From Agriotes lineatus (Eukaryota > Arthropoda > Insecta > Coleoptera > Elateridae): a stretch of DNA of 64,000 nt. Both the position numbers and the translations under genes were made by a program. Every line of letters starts with the position of its first letter. Position 1 is the stretch's first letter. This document shows positions 46,250 through 56,389 of this stretch, piece by piece. The DNA is taken from the NCBI GenBank assembly GCA_940337035.1, contig OW679197.1, forward strand, positions 54,953,903-55,017,902, written 5' to 3'. The notes beneath the pieces are model-generated. The model worked only from the letters and a program-made list of their open reading frames with translations, was not told the origin of the DNA and searched no databases.

Positions 46250-46500
46250 CCGTAACCAAGGTGTTGCGAAGGTATCTAGTCTGGGTTATCTGTATCCTTA
46301 AGTTGTGTTGGTTTGCCTAAATAAATTCGTTCGCTCTAGCAGTCAAGCCATCGTAATTTCTGAATTGGAAAATTTACTTGCCTGTTATAAAATGTCTTGA
46401 ACAAATACGACCATATTTAATGTTTGCTTGTGTCAAATCAGTCCTTTTGAGAGCAGCAATCCACTTTTTTCTCCTCAAACTACGTAATTCATCTATTTTT
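46250..46500 (-). pseudogene. THAP-domain remnant
   Basis: On the minus strand the translation gives KIDELRSLRRKKWIAALKR, TDLTQANIKYGRICSRHFI and TGK; after an unrelated stretch it continues GKPTQLKDTDNPD, stop, IPSQHLGY. This is the C-terminal two thirds of a THAP zinc-finger domain (W, C-x2-H, F, then the NPDW-P-LGY tail, with the W now a stop). The first Cys pair is not seen. THAP domains occur in host DNA-binding proteins and in P-element and Harbinger-type transposases, so the origin is open. Confidence 0.55.
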
Positions 46501-46509
46501 CCATTATTT

Positions 46510-49130
46510 GTGAGCTTAGATGGAATTCTATAGCAGGTTATGTTATGGCGTCAACTGTTTACAGCCTCCTTGTTGTGCGTGAAATAACAGTGTTGTCAGA
46601 CGTCCTCAAAATATTGTACAATAATTAAAGGAAAACAACATAACACTAAACACTATGTTTGTAGTATTAATGTTTATTTAAGCTGGTATGACACGATAAT
46701 ACACTTCTACGAAAATTTATTCTCTTGCTTTAGTTGCAATTTCTTAGAATTAAATGAGGATACTGTACGAAATAAATAAGATTGACGCCGTATTTTGTCT
46801 GCCAATTCCGCTTTGCCTGGCTGATCTGCTAATTTATTTTTGACAGTTTCGTCTAATCCAATAAATGAGGATGAAAATGTACCAGAAATATTTTAAAAAT
46901 ATACTTTTGCAGAAACGGTTTCAGAATGTACCAGATTCGTAGAATTGTACCAGGTCTGGCAAAGCTGCTAATATTAAGACCACGCCCACAATTGTAACTG
47001 CACATAGACCACGAGTTGATATGTTTGACCTTGGGAATTGTTCTGCTTTATTATAGAGTTATGATGCTGGTCAGAGGACCTGGGGGAATCGAGTAGCACA
47101 GTTCGAAGACAGCAATGCGGGGTGACAGTTTATAGCAAGCTCGAATGGAGTTGGCAGTTATGCAGGGGCAGTAAACCTTCACCACAGCATGTCAGAGCGG
47201 TTTACGACCACATCTGGACCTTTCTGAACACACAGCAACCACTCTGAAAGCCAGAAATTATAAAATAAAGCTGGGTCAACTTTCGACGAAATCAACAAAA
47301 TCATACGGACAGCAGCGAAATGGATCTCGGAGACATTGTCCTGGCAATATATTTGGTGCAAAAGTGTTGCAAGAACATATAACAGCTGTGCCAACATGTA
47401 CGCATACGTAATTTAACATGTTGAGATGTAAGTCTAGAATTCGTTTGTAGCGTTCCTCGCAGATTTGTTAACAGAGATTGCAGCCAACTTTAGTATTTGT
47501 TTGTAACACAAGCGCAGACGCCCGATATTGTCAGCAAATCAAACGCGGCCTAACGAATGGGAACCAATTAGGATATTATTTAAAACAATTGAAATGCGTT
47601 TTAGGGCGGTGAATTTTCTGAAGCGGGGGCCCTTTCGGTAGGATTTTCGTTTTATTACTTTGCTTTTCAGCATATTGACTAGCCCGCAAACTTGTTAAAT
47701 GCCGTTGCTTCAAGTAAAAAGTAATTTAACACCTAAATTCCAGAAAAGTAAGAGGAACAAGTAGCTTTTGATAGCATTGACTCCTAGGAACCCGCGGCTG
47801 AAAATTAAATTGCTCTCCAGGTTAGACAGACCTAACAATTTGCGTAAATTTCAATGACCGTGAGAGAGAAAGAATCAATTTCAACTTTTGAGTCACATGC
47901 AAGTTTTAACATTAAAAGAGTACCTATTCTAAAACTTCAATTGTCGTACTTTGAAAGACAACCTAACTAACTACAGGCAAGGCAAGTGTAGCTCTGGGTT
48001 TATAGCAACATTTTGTCCTAGTAGACCATTTTTTTCTAGGTTCGGTGTAAAATTCAGGTGCTCAGCTAAGTATCTTTAAGCGAAGCAAATAAATAAATAG
48101 TTAGCATAGGGGATATCACACCAATATACATAAATATATGATGTAATTTCAAAGGTCGAGTACATTTTTCCAGTTCAATTTGCATTTCTACTGGCGTGTT
48201 ACATTTCATAACAGATGGTAACATCAGCAATTCAGCATAATTGCAGTTTATCCACTAGGTCAGTCAAAAGTGTTGACTGCTTGTAATGCATTTTCAACGT
48301 GAAACTGTTGTTTACGAAATATAACCCGTACAATTAATTATAAAAATTTGAAATCAAGTTTTGGTTTCTAAACAGCAAATTTTAAATTAGGTATTAAGGA
48401 AAGACCGATCTCTCGACCACGGTCGTCACACGAATATTGTGGTCTCGGTAAGAAATTATCTACATTTTCTGTTTACAATGACTGAAATTATGAGAACAGA
48501 GTTCCCTTTTAGTTTGGTTTTTATCATATGCGACACTGGTACTTAAGCTTTATAGTTGTCAAGCTTATTGGCAGTTACATTGTTTTGATTTTACAGATGC
48601 TGTGTTGCTCATATGAAAGCTCATATCATAACAGTACTATTTTTGTATTTATAATTTTGATATACATATATGGCAGAGTCTCCTTTATACAACATTAGTG
48701 ATTATACAACATTAGTGATATGAAAATGAAAGCACGTGAGGTAAAACTGGGAAATATGAAGAGGTGAAGGAGATGATGCGTCATTCAAATCTTCCGTTCT
48801 AAACCGTCAAAAATCGACTACTGTATTCCATCTTGCAAGTTCAACGTACAGTAAAGTGTGAGCACCGAACTTACTGACAAAATCGCAAACAAAAATAAAA
48901 GCTATGTGTTATACATATAATTGGTAAGTACTTTGAGCTGTAGCATATTCGGTTACTCAGTTACATCTAGGTGTTGATGCTTGTTAGGTTAGAATTTTAA
49001 TGAGAGAAATGTATCCCAGTTCAAACAGTATTGAATGAAATAAGGGATGCGTCATCTATTTCTTTAATTTGGAATGCTGATGCTGATTTGGAATAATATT
49101 TTTTTTTTCCAGGTTCAAATTTCAGTGACT
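46510..49130. other. Intergenic stretch, no supported gene
   Basis: 46960-47660 is less AT-rich and lacks repeat structure (for example AACGCGGCCTAACGAATGG and GGGCGGTGAATTTTCTG), so it could hold regulatory sequence. The rest is AT-rich with nothing recognised. Confidence 0.3.
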
Positions 49131-49139
49131 GAAGTTGTA

Positions 49140-49610
49140 GATGGTGATAATAAAGATGACTAACGAATTAGCATCAAGCACCATCAGCGGACAACAGCAA
49201 CTTACCTATCAAATTCAGAACCTTGTCCTTTAAAAATGTTCAACCAACTGTCCCCCATGCCACCGCCGTCTAGTTTTCGTGGTAGTATTACTACAGTTCC
49301 AAGAAGGGTAAGGATATAGCTGCATGCAGCCATCACCAGCTAAACAACCAGTGGAACAACAGAGACTCACACACCAAATTCGAAACCTTCTACCAGCGAT
49401 GGTTGCGATAAAACTCCTTTAAAAATGCTAAACGAATTTTCACTCATACCATCGACATCTAGGTTCCTTGGTAATGGTAAATGTTAGGCAAGAAAACAAA
49501 CTGCACAAAATCTTACTGATGCCACCTTCATCGCAGAAAACTGACGCAAAGAACAAGCAAAGAAACAAAAAGATTACTGAAAAGCCAAAAGTTACTTAAA
49601 AAGTTATATA
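49140..49610 (+). pseudogene. Tandemly duplicated tail of a DDE (pogo/jerky-like) transposase, decayed
   Basis: Two diverged direct copies of about 110-130 bp contain CCTTTAAAAATG and TCTAG (about 49228-49285 and 49418-49475). They read PLKMFNQLSPMPPPS and TPLKMLNEFSLIPSTSRF. The second continues RKQTAQNLTDATFIAEN and a basic tail. An SP-PSTS segment followed by a basic K/T-rich tail is seen at the C-terminus of pogo/jerky-type transposases. The catalytic part is absent, so this assignment is tentative. Confidence 0.35.
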
Positions 49611-50016
49611 CAGTGTGTCCAAGATAAGGAGCGCCAGTATGGGGATCTCTTAATAGTAAGAGATACAAATTTGGTTGAACGGGAAAAAAGTTGCGTAATT
49701 AAAGGACTAACAAAATGACCCCTGGAAATCCTTGGTATGATTTTTTGTTTTTGAGTTATCTTAAGAAAATCGATTTTTGTTTAATTATATTTTTTCTGGC
49801 GATATTATTAATGTCAGAGCGAAATTGACAAAAAATTCTTCATAACAACCTTTAATGCACTTTTTTCTAACTGACGTTTGGTCTCCGAGCAACCATCGCT
49901 AACTTCATTTTTTAAATACTGTCCTTATTTTCTGATTCCAAATTTTAAAAGTCTTTTTATTCTGACTTTAACAATGTACCACACATTGTGATTTAATTAA
50001 GTTTAGAGTTTTTTTG

Positions 50017-50190
50017 ACCAAAAGGTAATGATGCATACTAGATGTTTTTAATCCTTAGTAATCTCGTATGGTCTTGGAATACAAATGGTTTGCAATAGGA
50101 AGTAATTAATTTATCGATTATGTTTCTTACCTATAAACAATAACTAAAATTAGAAATAAAAAACATCCAGTGTGGCTCATTACTTTTCTT
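50017..50190. mobile_element. Inverted repeat, possible MITE
   Basis: GGTAATGATGCATACTAGAT and GTTTTTAATC at the left are approximately mirrored by AAAAAACATCCAGTGTGGCT and CATTACTTTTC at the right. The loop contains no coding sequence. A transposon-like end, TACAGTGTGTCCAAGATAAG, at about 49609 has no partner that I could find. Confidence 0.4.
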
Positions 50191-50399
50191 TAATTTACAA
50201 AGCTGAAACAACGTAGTCTATGAAATGCTCTATGGCACCCAAGCAAGCAACCACACGTACGATCAGAATACGTCGAAAAGGCGTTGCCATAGTTGAGATG
50301 TTATTCGTTAACGTCACTTTCTCAACCTAAATTATACATTTTACGTAATTATTCTTTTCATTAAACGTGTTGACTATGATGTTTGTTAAACGCCCGCAG

Positions 50400-50809
50400 T
50401 TAATGTAGACCGTAGATAATAATTTATGAAAACACAAAAATTTTACCTCTTCCATATTACATTAAAATAGCGTTAATATAAAACGTCTTTTAGTTTAGTA
50501 GTCGACTCATAACATCGATATAACGTAGTTACAACGTGATAATAACGTTTTTGCATTACGTTTTGATGTCGTTGATTTTAAATGATTTTCAAACAAACAA
50601 TTAATGTGAAACGTAGACATGAAGTTTATAAACACACGAAAACTTAACATTTTCCATATTGCGTTAAAATATTGTTAACATAAAACGCCTTTTAGATCAG
50701 TAGTCAACCCTTAACGTCGATATGACTTTGATACCACAACGTGATAATAACGCTTTTGCATTACGTTCTTATGTCGTTGATTTTAAGTGCATTTTCGACC
50801 AGCAATTAA
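50400..50809. repeat. Direct duplication of about 205 bp, rich in AACGT
   Basis: Two units (about 50420-50605 and 50625-50808) share AACGTGATAATAACG-TTTTGC, TTACGTT-T-ATGTCGTTGA, TAAAACG-CTTTTAG and GTAGTC-AC. Related AACGT-rich sequence resumes at 51590-52000. The family is unknown. Confidence 0.6.
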
Positions 50810-51069
50810 TACCGGGTGATTATAAATGATTTTCCATCAAGTTGCCTTTGTAATATTTGTTGTATGAATAATAAGTTGGTGGAATTGTAAGTCAATGTCA
50901 AATTCGAGGTTAGCAGGTTAGGTTTTCCGTCAGTTTTGACACAGACTGGCGTAAAACCTAATCTGCTAACCTCGAATTTGACATAGACTTACAGTACCAC
51001 CACCATATTATTCATACAACAAATATTTGAAAGGCAACTTGATGGAAGAGCATTTATAATCACCCGGTA
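50810..51069. mobile_element. 260-bp palindromic MITE with TTAA flanks
   Basis: The ends are TACCGGGTGATTATAAATG and its complement, flanked by TTAA (50806-50809 and 51070-51073). TTAA is the piggyBac-type target, but TA cannot be excluded because the terminus itself is TA-rich. The arms contain TTGTTGTATGAATAATA and the shared core TCAAATTCGAGGTTAGCAGG with its complement. The insertion splits the AACGT-rich duplicated region. Confidence 0.8.
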
Positions 51070-51589
51070 TTAAACGTAAACATGGCATTCACAAAAGCAC
51101 TTAAATTATACCATTTTATAAGGTTGGTAGGGACCACGAAGCAAGCGTAGGGTCATTGCTCACGTGATCGTGCCAACCAATTGAAAAACGTTATGCTACC
51201 ACAACACAGCGGAATGTTAAAGCATGCTAACAAGCCATTCTTTCCCCGTGTCTGATGATGTGTATTCACTACTTAGGTCGCCATTTGTGCCGCTGATAAA
51301 TTTAGAAAATCTGTGAGTCAGAATTTTGTGTGTTTATTATTCCCATTTGACATATAGCTAGCAGAATATGTTGCATTAGAAGAATATAGGGTAGGTAGTC
51401 TGTGCTAAGCTTAATTTTCTTCCCACTCAAGATAAAACAGCTCTCGACTTTGGGTGAAGCTACATAGTGTTGAAGCAATTACCCAATCTGTTTTGAGGTT
51501 TCATTTATCAAATGAAGTCGCCGTTTTATTCAGTTGGACTGGGCAGAGTAAAGATTATTAAAAAAAGGTAATGTTCTTCTGTCGTTAAA

Positions 51590-52000
51590 ATTAGACATAA
51601 ATAAAATGTCAATTTTGTAACAACTAAAACGTCGTTTCAGTGTAAAAAAGACGTAGTGGTTAAATCGTAACGTGCATATAACGTTAGCACATAACTAAAA
51701 GAACGGCGGTAACAAAACTTTGTTTCAACGTATAAACACATACATTTTCTGTTGCAACGGCAACGACGCTACAACGTTGACATACGGTTAACAAAGGAGC
51801 AATAACAGAATGTTTAAAAAACGCCGACTTGCAACCAAACGTAAAAAACTCGTAAAATAGTCCGCAACAGTGAAGAAAACGTGCTTTTAATCGCGATTGT
51901 AACGTCCACATATAACGGTCTTGTTTGGTCATTCGTGTTTGTAACGTGAAAAGACTGTCATCGGCTGACATAGAATCGACATAACGTTGAAAAACTGGTT
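51590..52000. repeat. AACGT-rich diverged repeat
   Basis: TAACGT/AACGTT/AACGG pentamers are strongly over-represented, as in 50300-50809. No clear unit length is visible. An open minus frame of 122 codons (52052-51684) is probably a by-product of this composition. 51074-51589 and 52001-52680 show nothing recognisable. Confidence 0.4.
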
Positions 52001-52684
52001 GAACTGCTGTATTCTGTGTTTTATTTCTTCTCTTCCTAGACCCTTTTGTCAATTAAGGCTTTAGAATATTTAAAACTTTCTACTTGCTTGACGCTGACGT
52101 CATTACTGATAGTGATATCAAACTTTATATTGGAATTTACAACTAGATATTCCGTTTTTGGATAAGTACTGACTTGGAGGCCCTATTTTTCATATTCGGA
52201 TTATTCGGTGTATAATCTTCTTGAGCTAAGACTTGTTAAGACCAGTTTAAAATCCCACACTTGCATTTCAAATATCCCTCATATTTTATTTCAAATATTG
52301 GGAATATCGCCCTACCTTCTCCAATCGAAATACCGACGCTTCCCTCTCGTTCTAAAGTAGTACAATTTTGATCGCTCGCACGGGTGCGACGCGGTCCAAA
52401 TGGCTTCTGCCCAGATGGCCTCCGACGTTACGTCGTAAAAACCAGTCTACTCGAAGAAGCGGTTGTAATGTTGTGTTGGAGCGTCTCGAGGCATTCACCC
52501 AGCAGCAGTGTTACTTCGTAGTTGCGCGGTGTCGATCTCAAGGGTGCTTCGCAGCCGTGGGGTTGTCTTCAAAATTACTAATAGGAATCCGTGGTTCGTA
52601 TGCTTTTTGTGGTGCGTTTCATTATAAGACAATCAACGTGTCTGAATCTAGTAGCGTGAGTTGTGTTTGGTTGAACTTCCCTTG

Positions 52685-52723
<39 letters not shown>

Positions 52724-52752
52724 TGTGTGTGTCTGTGTATGTCTGTGTGTGC
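52685..52752. repeat. (GT)n microsatellite
   Basis: An almost pure GT run with a few C or A interruptions near its end. Confidence 0.95.
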
Positions 52753-53334
52753 GATCAACGCTTGGGACGGATTCTAGAGGGTGAGCCGATGGCTTCGCAA
52801 GCAAATGGCTCGCTTCTCGGGCCGCCGGCCTAGCAAAATTTTTAAAATTGTACACGCCTCGGCTACCACACTAACACCTACGGTAGTTGTTAACCCCTAA
52901 ACAAGAAAACTCTTCTCCATTTTCCACGAGCAAGGCTAGCCACCTACCCGGCCTAAGAGCAAAGAGGGCTCATAGAACCACTATGTGGTTAAAACAGACC
53001 ACTGGCCTATAATAAGAAGACGAAAGTTTTCCGACGTGTGAAATCTGGGAGCTGTCGTTTTGGGCCTCTTCCCAAAACTTGTCGTTACGAGGATTCATGC
53101 GCAAAGCCCTGATTCTTAGGTGTTCGTTATACAACGTCGTTTCGATGGCCAGCAATCTACTGCTATGGTTATGCACGTTATTGTTTTTAATTTTTTAATT
53201 ATAAATATTTTACTCGGAATTATCTATCCCAGATTTTATGACTGTTTAAGAAACACCATGTATTTTTTTTACATTAAACCAAATAAATACAGTATTTTAA
53301 GTAACAAACGACTTCCGGGATTGGACTGTGTCAT

Positions 53335-53395
53335 GATTGAGATCGAAGAACTCAACGTTTAGCCCACTTTCGTAAGGGGCTTCATCAAGAGGAAA
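53335..53395 (-). ncRNA. Decayed hammerhead-ribozyme-like motif at the Penelope element
   Basis: Reading the minus strand: TTGATGA (53388-53382, consensus CUGAUGA), a stem-loop AGCCCC-TTACGAAAG-TGGGCT, TAAAC (53361-53357, consensus GAAAC), then a third stem TTGAG-TTCTTCGAT-CTCAA and an ATC in the position of the cleavage triplet. Hammerhead motifs are known in Penelope-like elements. Two core bases are changed and no good stem I is visible, so it is unlikely to be active. Confidence 0.45.
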
Positions 53396-53432
53396 AAGGC
53401 AAAAGAGCACGGTAACTCAACGTGTTAACCAC

Positions 53433-54670
53433 GCCAGAGGCAAAACTCTTTGCAAGGGAAGGGACAGAAGAGCACGGTAACTCAACGTGTGAACCACGTC
53501 AGAGGCGAAACTCGACTGGCTATCGGAAGAAGAAAGGGGAGAATTTATAGGCAAGCGCCGTCTCGATTCAGCAAATGCCGTCGCGGTTCAGTGGCGGAGG
53601 GCGGGGCTTAGGATACGCTGACGATACGTTGACGATACCTTCATTATTTGGCCACATGGTAAAGACACGTTACCTGTCTTCTTAAATCATCTCAATAGTC
53701 AACATCCAGACATTAACCTTACCATGGAGATAGAAAGTAACGGTTCCCTTCCTTTCTTAGATGTACAAGTCTCTCGCCAACCCAGTGGCAAACTTGGTCA
53801 TTCTGTATATCGCAAACCCACTCACACTGATCGCTATCTACGTGCCGACACAAAAACTTTCCGTTATCAATTCGTTTGTACACCGGGCTGTTTCCATATC
53901 CCTACCCGATAATATCCACGCTGAATTAAATCACATTCGGAAAGCTCTTAGGAATAACGGTTACCGTGCTAGGGATATACAGTCTGCCATCAATCGCCAT
54001 ATGCATCCACGGCCACCCAAACCTCCAAAAGCCGAGCCTCCTGCAGCAATAGTCTTTCTTCCCTATATCCACCAAGTCACCGACCGCATAGAAAAGTTTC
54101 TTCGAAAACAAAACATTAAAACAGTATTCAAACTCCCGTGCAAAATCTCACAGGTTCTTCCTTCATCTAAAGATAAATTAAACACTATGTCCTCTAAAGG
54201 TGTTTATAGAGTCCATTGCTCTTGTAATGCTGTATACATTGGTGAAACAGGTCGTTCAGTGAAAACTCGCATCTCTGAGCACCAGCGCTGTCTCAAGTCA
54301 GGTCTCGTTTCATCATCGGCCATCGCCGAACACCAACGCGATACTGGTCATAAGATCCTTTTTGATGAAACTTCCATCATCTGCAAATCCCCATTCTTCT
54401 TTAGCAGAAAGATTCGCGAAGCCATTGAGATTTGCAAACACCCTAATAATCTCAATCGGGACGAAGGCTTTCCCCTTCCTTCTATGTGGAAAGTGCTAAT
54501 TCCTCCGCCACTGAACCGCGACGGCAATTTGCTGAATCGCGACGGCGCTTGCCTATAAATTCTCCTCTTTCTTCTTCCGATAGTCAGTCGCGTTTCGCCT
54601 CTGACGTGGTTCACACGTTGAGTTACCGTGCTCTTTTGTCCCTTCCCTTGCAAAGAGTTTCGCCTCTGGC
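53433..54670 (+). mobile_element. Penelope-like element with inverted pLTRs, truncated
   Basis: Flanking repeats of about 168 bp are inverted copies (53433-53600 and 54502-54670). They share GCCAGAGGC-AAACTC, GAGCACGGTAACTCAACGTG and ATTTATAGGCAAGCGCCGTC. A second partial copy of the pLTR sequence (GAGCACGGTAACTCAACGTG) lies at 53405. Between them is the C-terminal part of the element's reverse transcriptase and its endonuclease. The 5' reverse transcriptase core is absent. Confidence 0.85.
53643..54556 (+). pseudogene. Penelope-like polyprotein: reverse transcriptase C-terminus plus GIY-YIG endonuclease
   Basis: It begins at WPHGKDTLPVFLNHLN, the stretch just after the catalytic palm in Penelope-type reverse transcriptases. 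MEIESNGSLPFLDVQV, HSVYRKPTHTDRYL and, after a frameshift near 53850, ELNHIRKALRNNGY follow. The GIY-YIG endonuclease is clear: GVYRVHCSC-AVYIGETGR with an R-SEH segment (about 54198-54285). The frame then runs to a stop at 54558. One frameshift and loss of the palm domain mean it cannot be active on its own. Confidence 0.85.
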
Positions 54671-54689
54671 TCCTTCCTGAGGTATTATA

Positions 54690-56380
54690 TTCAAAGGTCG
54701 CAGCTAACCGCCTTCGTAGATTTGGATGGTGTCGACGACCCCAAAATCGGCAGCTTCAAGCGGCAAAAATTTGATGTTGGGGAAAACGCTGCCTTTATTC
54801 CCACATGTACTCTGCGATGTGCTCTATACGATGGTATACTTTTTTTCAATGTATTTATTAGTTTGGTAGGTAATTTCTTAATTTAAAATAAGAGCACAAA
54901 CTGCATGTCAAAGAATTAATTTTATTCATGTTTTTCTCCTCGTGTCCTTTTATAACAAAAGCGAATCTTAAAACTAAAGACAGGACATGAACTAAGTTCA
55001 AGTGAGATACTTTTTTACATTTTAAACTCTTATAACTACCTAAAACTAAAGGATGTACATTTAAAAAATTCTTGTTCATATTTTAATATTGTAACTGATT
55101 GTCTCAGCGCCACTACACGAATTAAAAGGCCGTTGCATGTACATATTCGTCACTAATTTGATTAATTCCTTATTCACTTCCTTTCAGATTGTTTATTGGT
55201 TCATAAATGTGTACTTTTCACGTATAGTTTTTATGCTGTTCCCTTTTCTGGAAATTTCTTCAGACAAGTTTGCATTTCACATTTGCTAGCTTTCAATAAA
55301 TCGCTGTTTGAGTATATTCTTATCTTTCTTGGCTAATACCTTTTAGAATCGTTCACAAATTATGTGTAATTGATTAAAATGAGCTCTAAGCTTCAACAAC
55401 TGCATTCAGAAAACCTTTTGTAATAATATAACTTTGTTTATGCTATTCATTCAGCCTTATTTAATAATTAATTGATAGGAATTTAACTAATAACCCTGTG
55501 AAATGACAAGTTCTTTACTGTGAATTCAATAATCAAGTTTGACTCTTTACCCAAGCATTCATTTATTAATGCATGCACGATAAGACATTTACTTTAGCAT
55601 TGCAGCTAGATACAATACCTCTACGCTGTGCTTTAAATTTAATTTTAAACTTTATGCTGCACTCAGAGCAGAGCCGTAGGGCCCAAAACCACTGCACTAC
55701 GCTGTCCTTTTAACCATCTGCAGATAAGACGACGAGACAGAGGTGCCTCTCGGCTGCAGGAATCAGCAACTTCGCCGGACATCATTCAGGTACTGTGATC
55801 TACAGTTTTTATTGCGTGGGCACTTTAGAACGTCTGTGCTATGTTCTTGTGTTTTTTTAAGTGACGTAATTTTATGGGTGACGACAATCATATTTAGGAG
55901 CCGACGCAAGTGACCTACTGTAAACTGCCATTATTGTTGCGTCATACCATACAGAATTTATGTGTGGCTTGTTTACCACTGTCGTTTCAATGTAACCAAT
56001 GTACTTTTGTGTCACACATATCATTGTTAAGTCGATTTTAGAGTTGCTAACCGTCCTTTACAACTATTCATGTCAAAAATTTGCCGGAATATTTAAATGT
56101 TAATAGATATTCATTCGTTTTTAACTTCTTGGACTTTTATTTATGATACTTACAGGTGTTGATGTGTATGTATTATGCTTTCTTATGTTTATTGATTGTG
56201 AGATAACTGGCGAAGATAACATACCAGCAAAGGTAGGTTCCAAACAGCCGCGAGTCCCACCCGCCGTCAAAGTAGAGCGTCGGTCCTTTGACTTCGAATT
56301 TCTACGAGAACCGGGCGGAAAGTTTCTTTGCCATTCTACCAATGAAATTCGTGGCGTTCAACTTCCTCCTTTATTTTGAT
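54690..56380. other. Intergenic stretch; two weak exon-like segments
   Basis: 55690-55790 is GC-richer and ends CATTCAG before GTACTG, resembling a non-coding exon and donor. A 78-codon plus frame at 56143-56379 contains PRVPPAVKVERRSFDFEF and a following G/K-rich tail, with AAAG before GTAGG inside it. Neither is recognised. The rest is AT-rich. Confidence 0.25.
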
Positions 56381-56389
56381 TACAATTAA

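Noticed and set aside
52622..52855. Open frames rich in Val/Cys and His/Thr over the (GT)n run
   Set aside because: Microsatellite translation; no supporting protein features.
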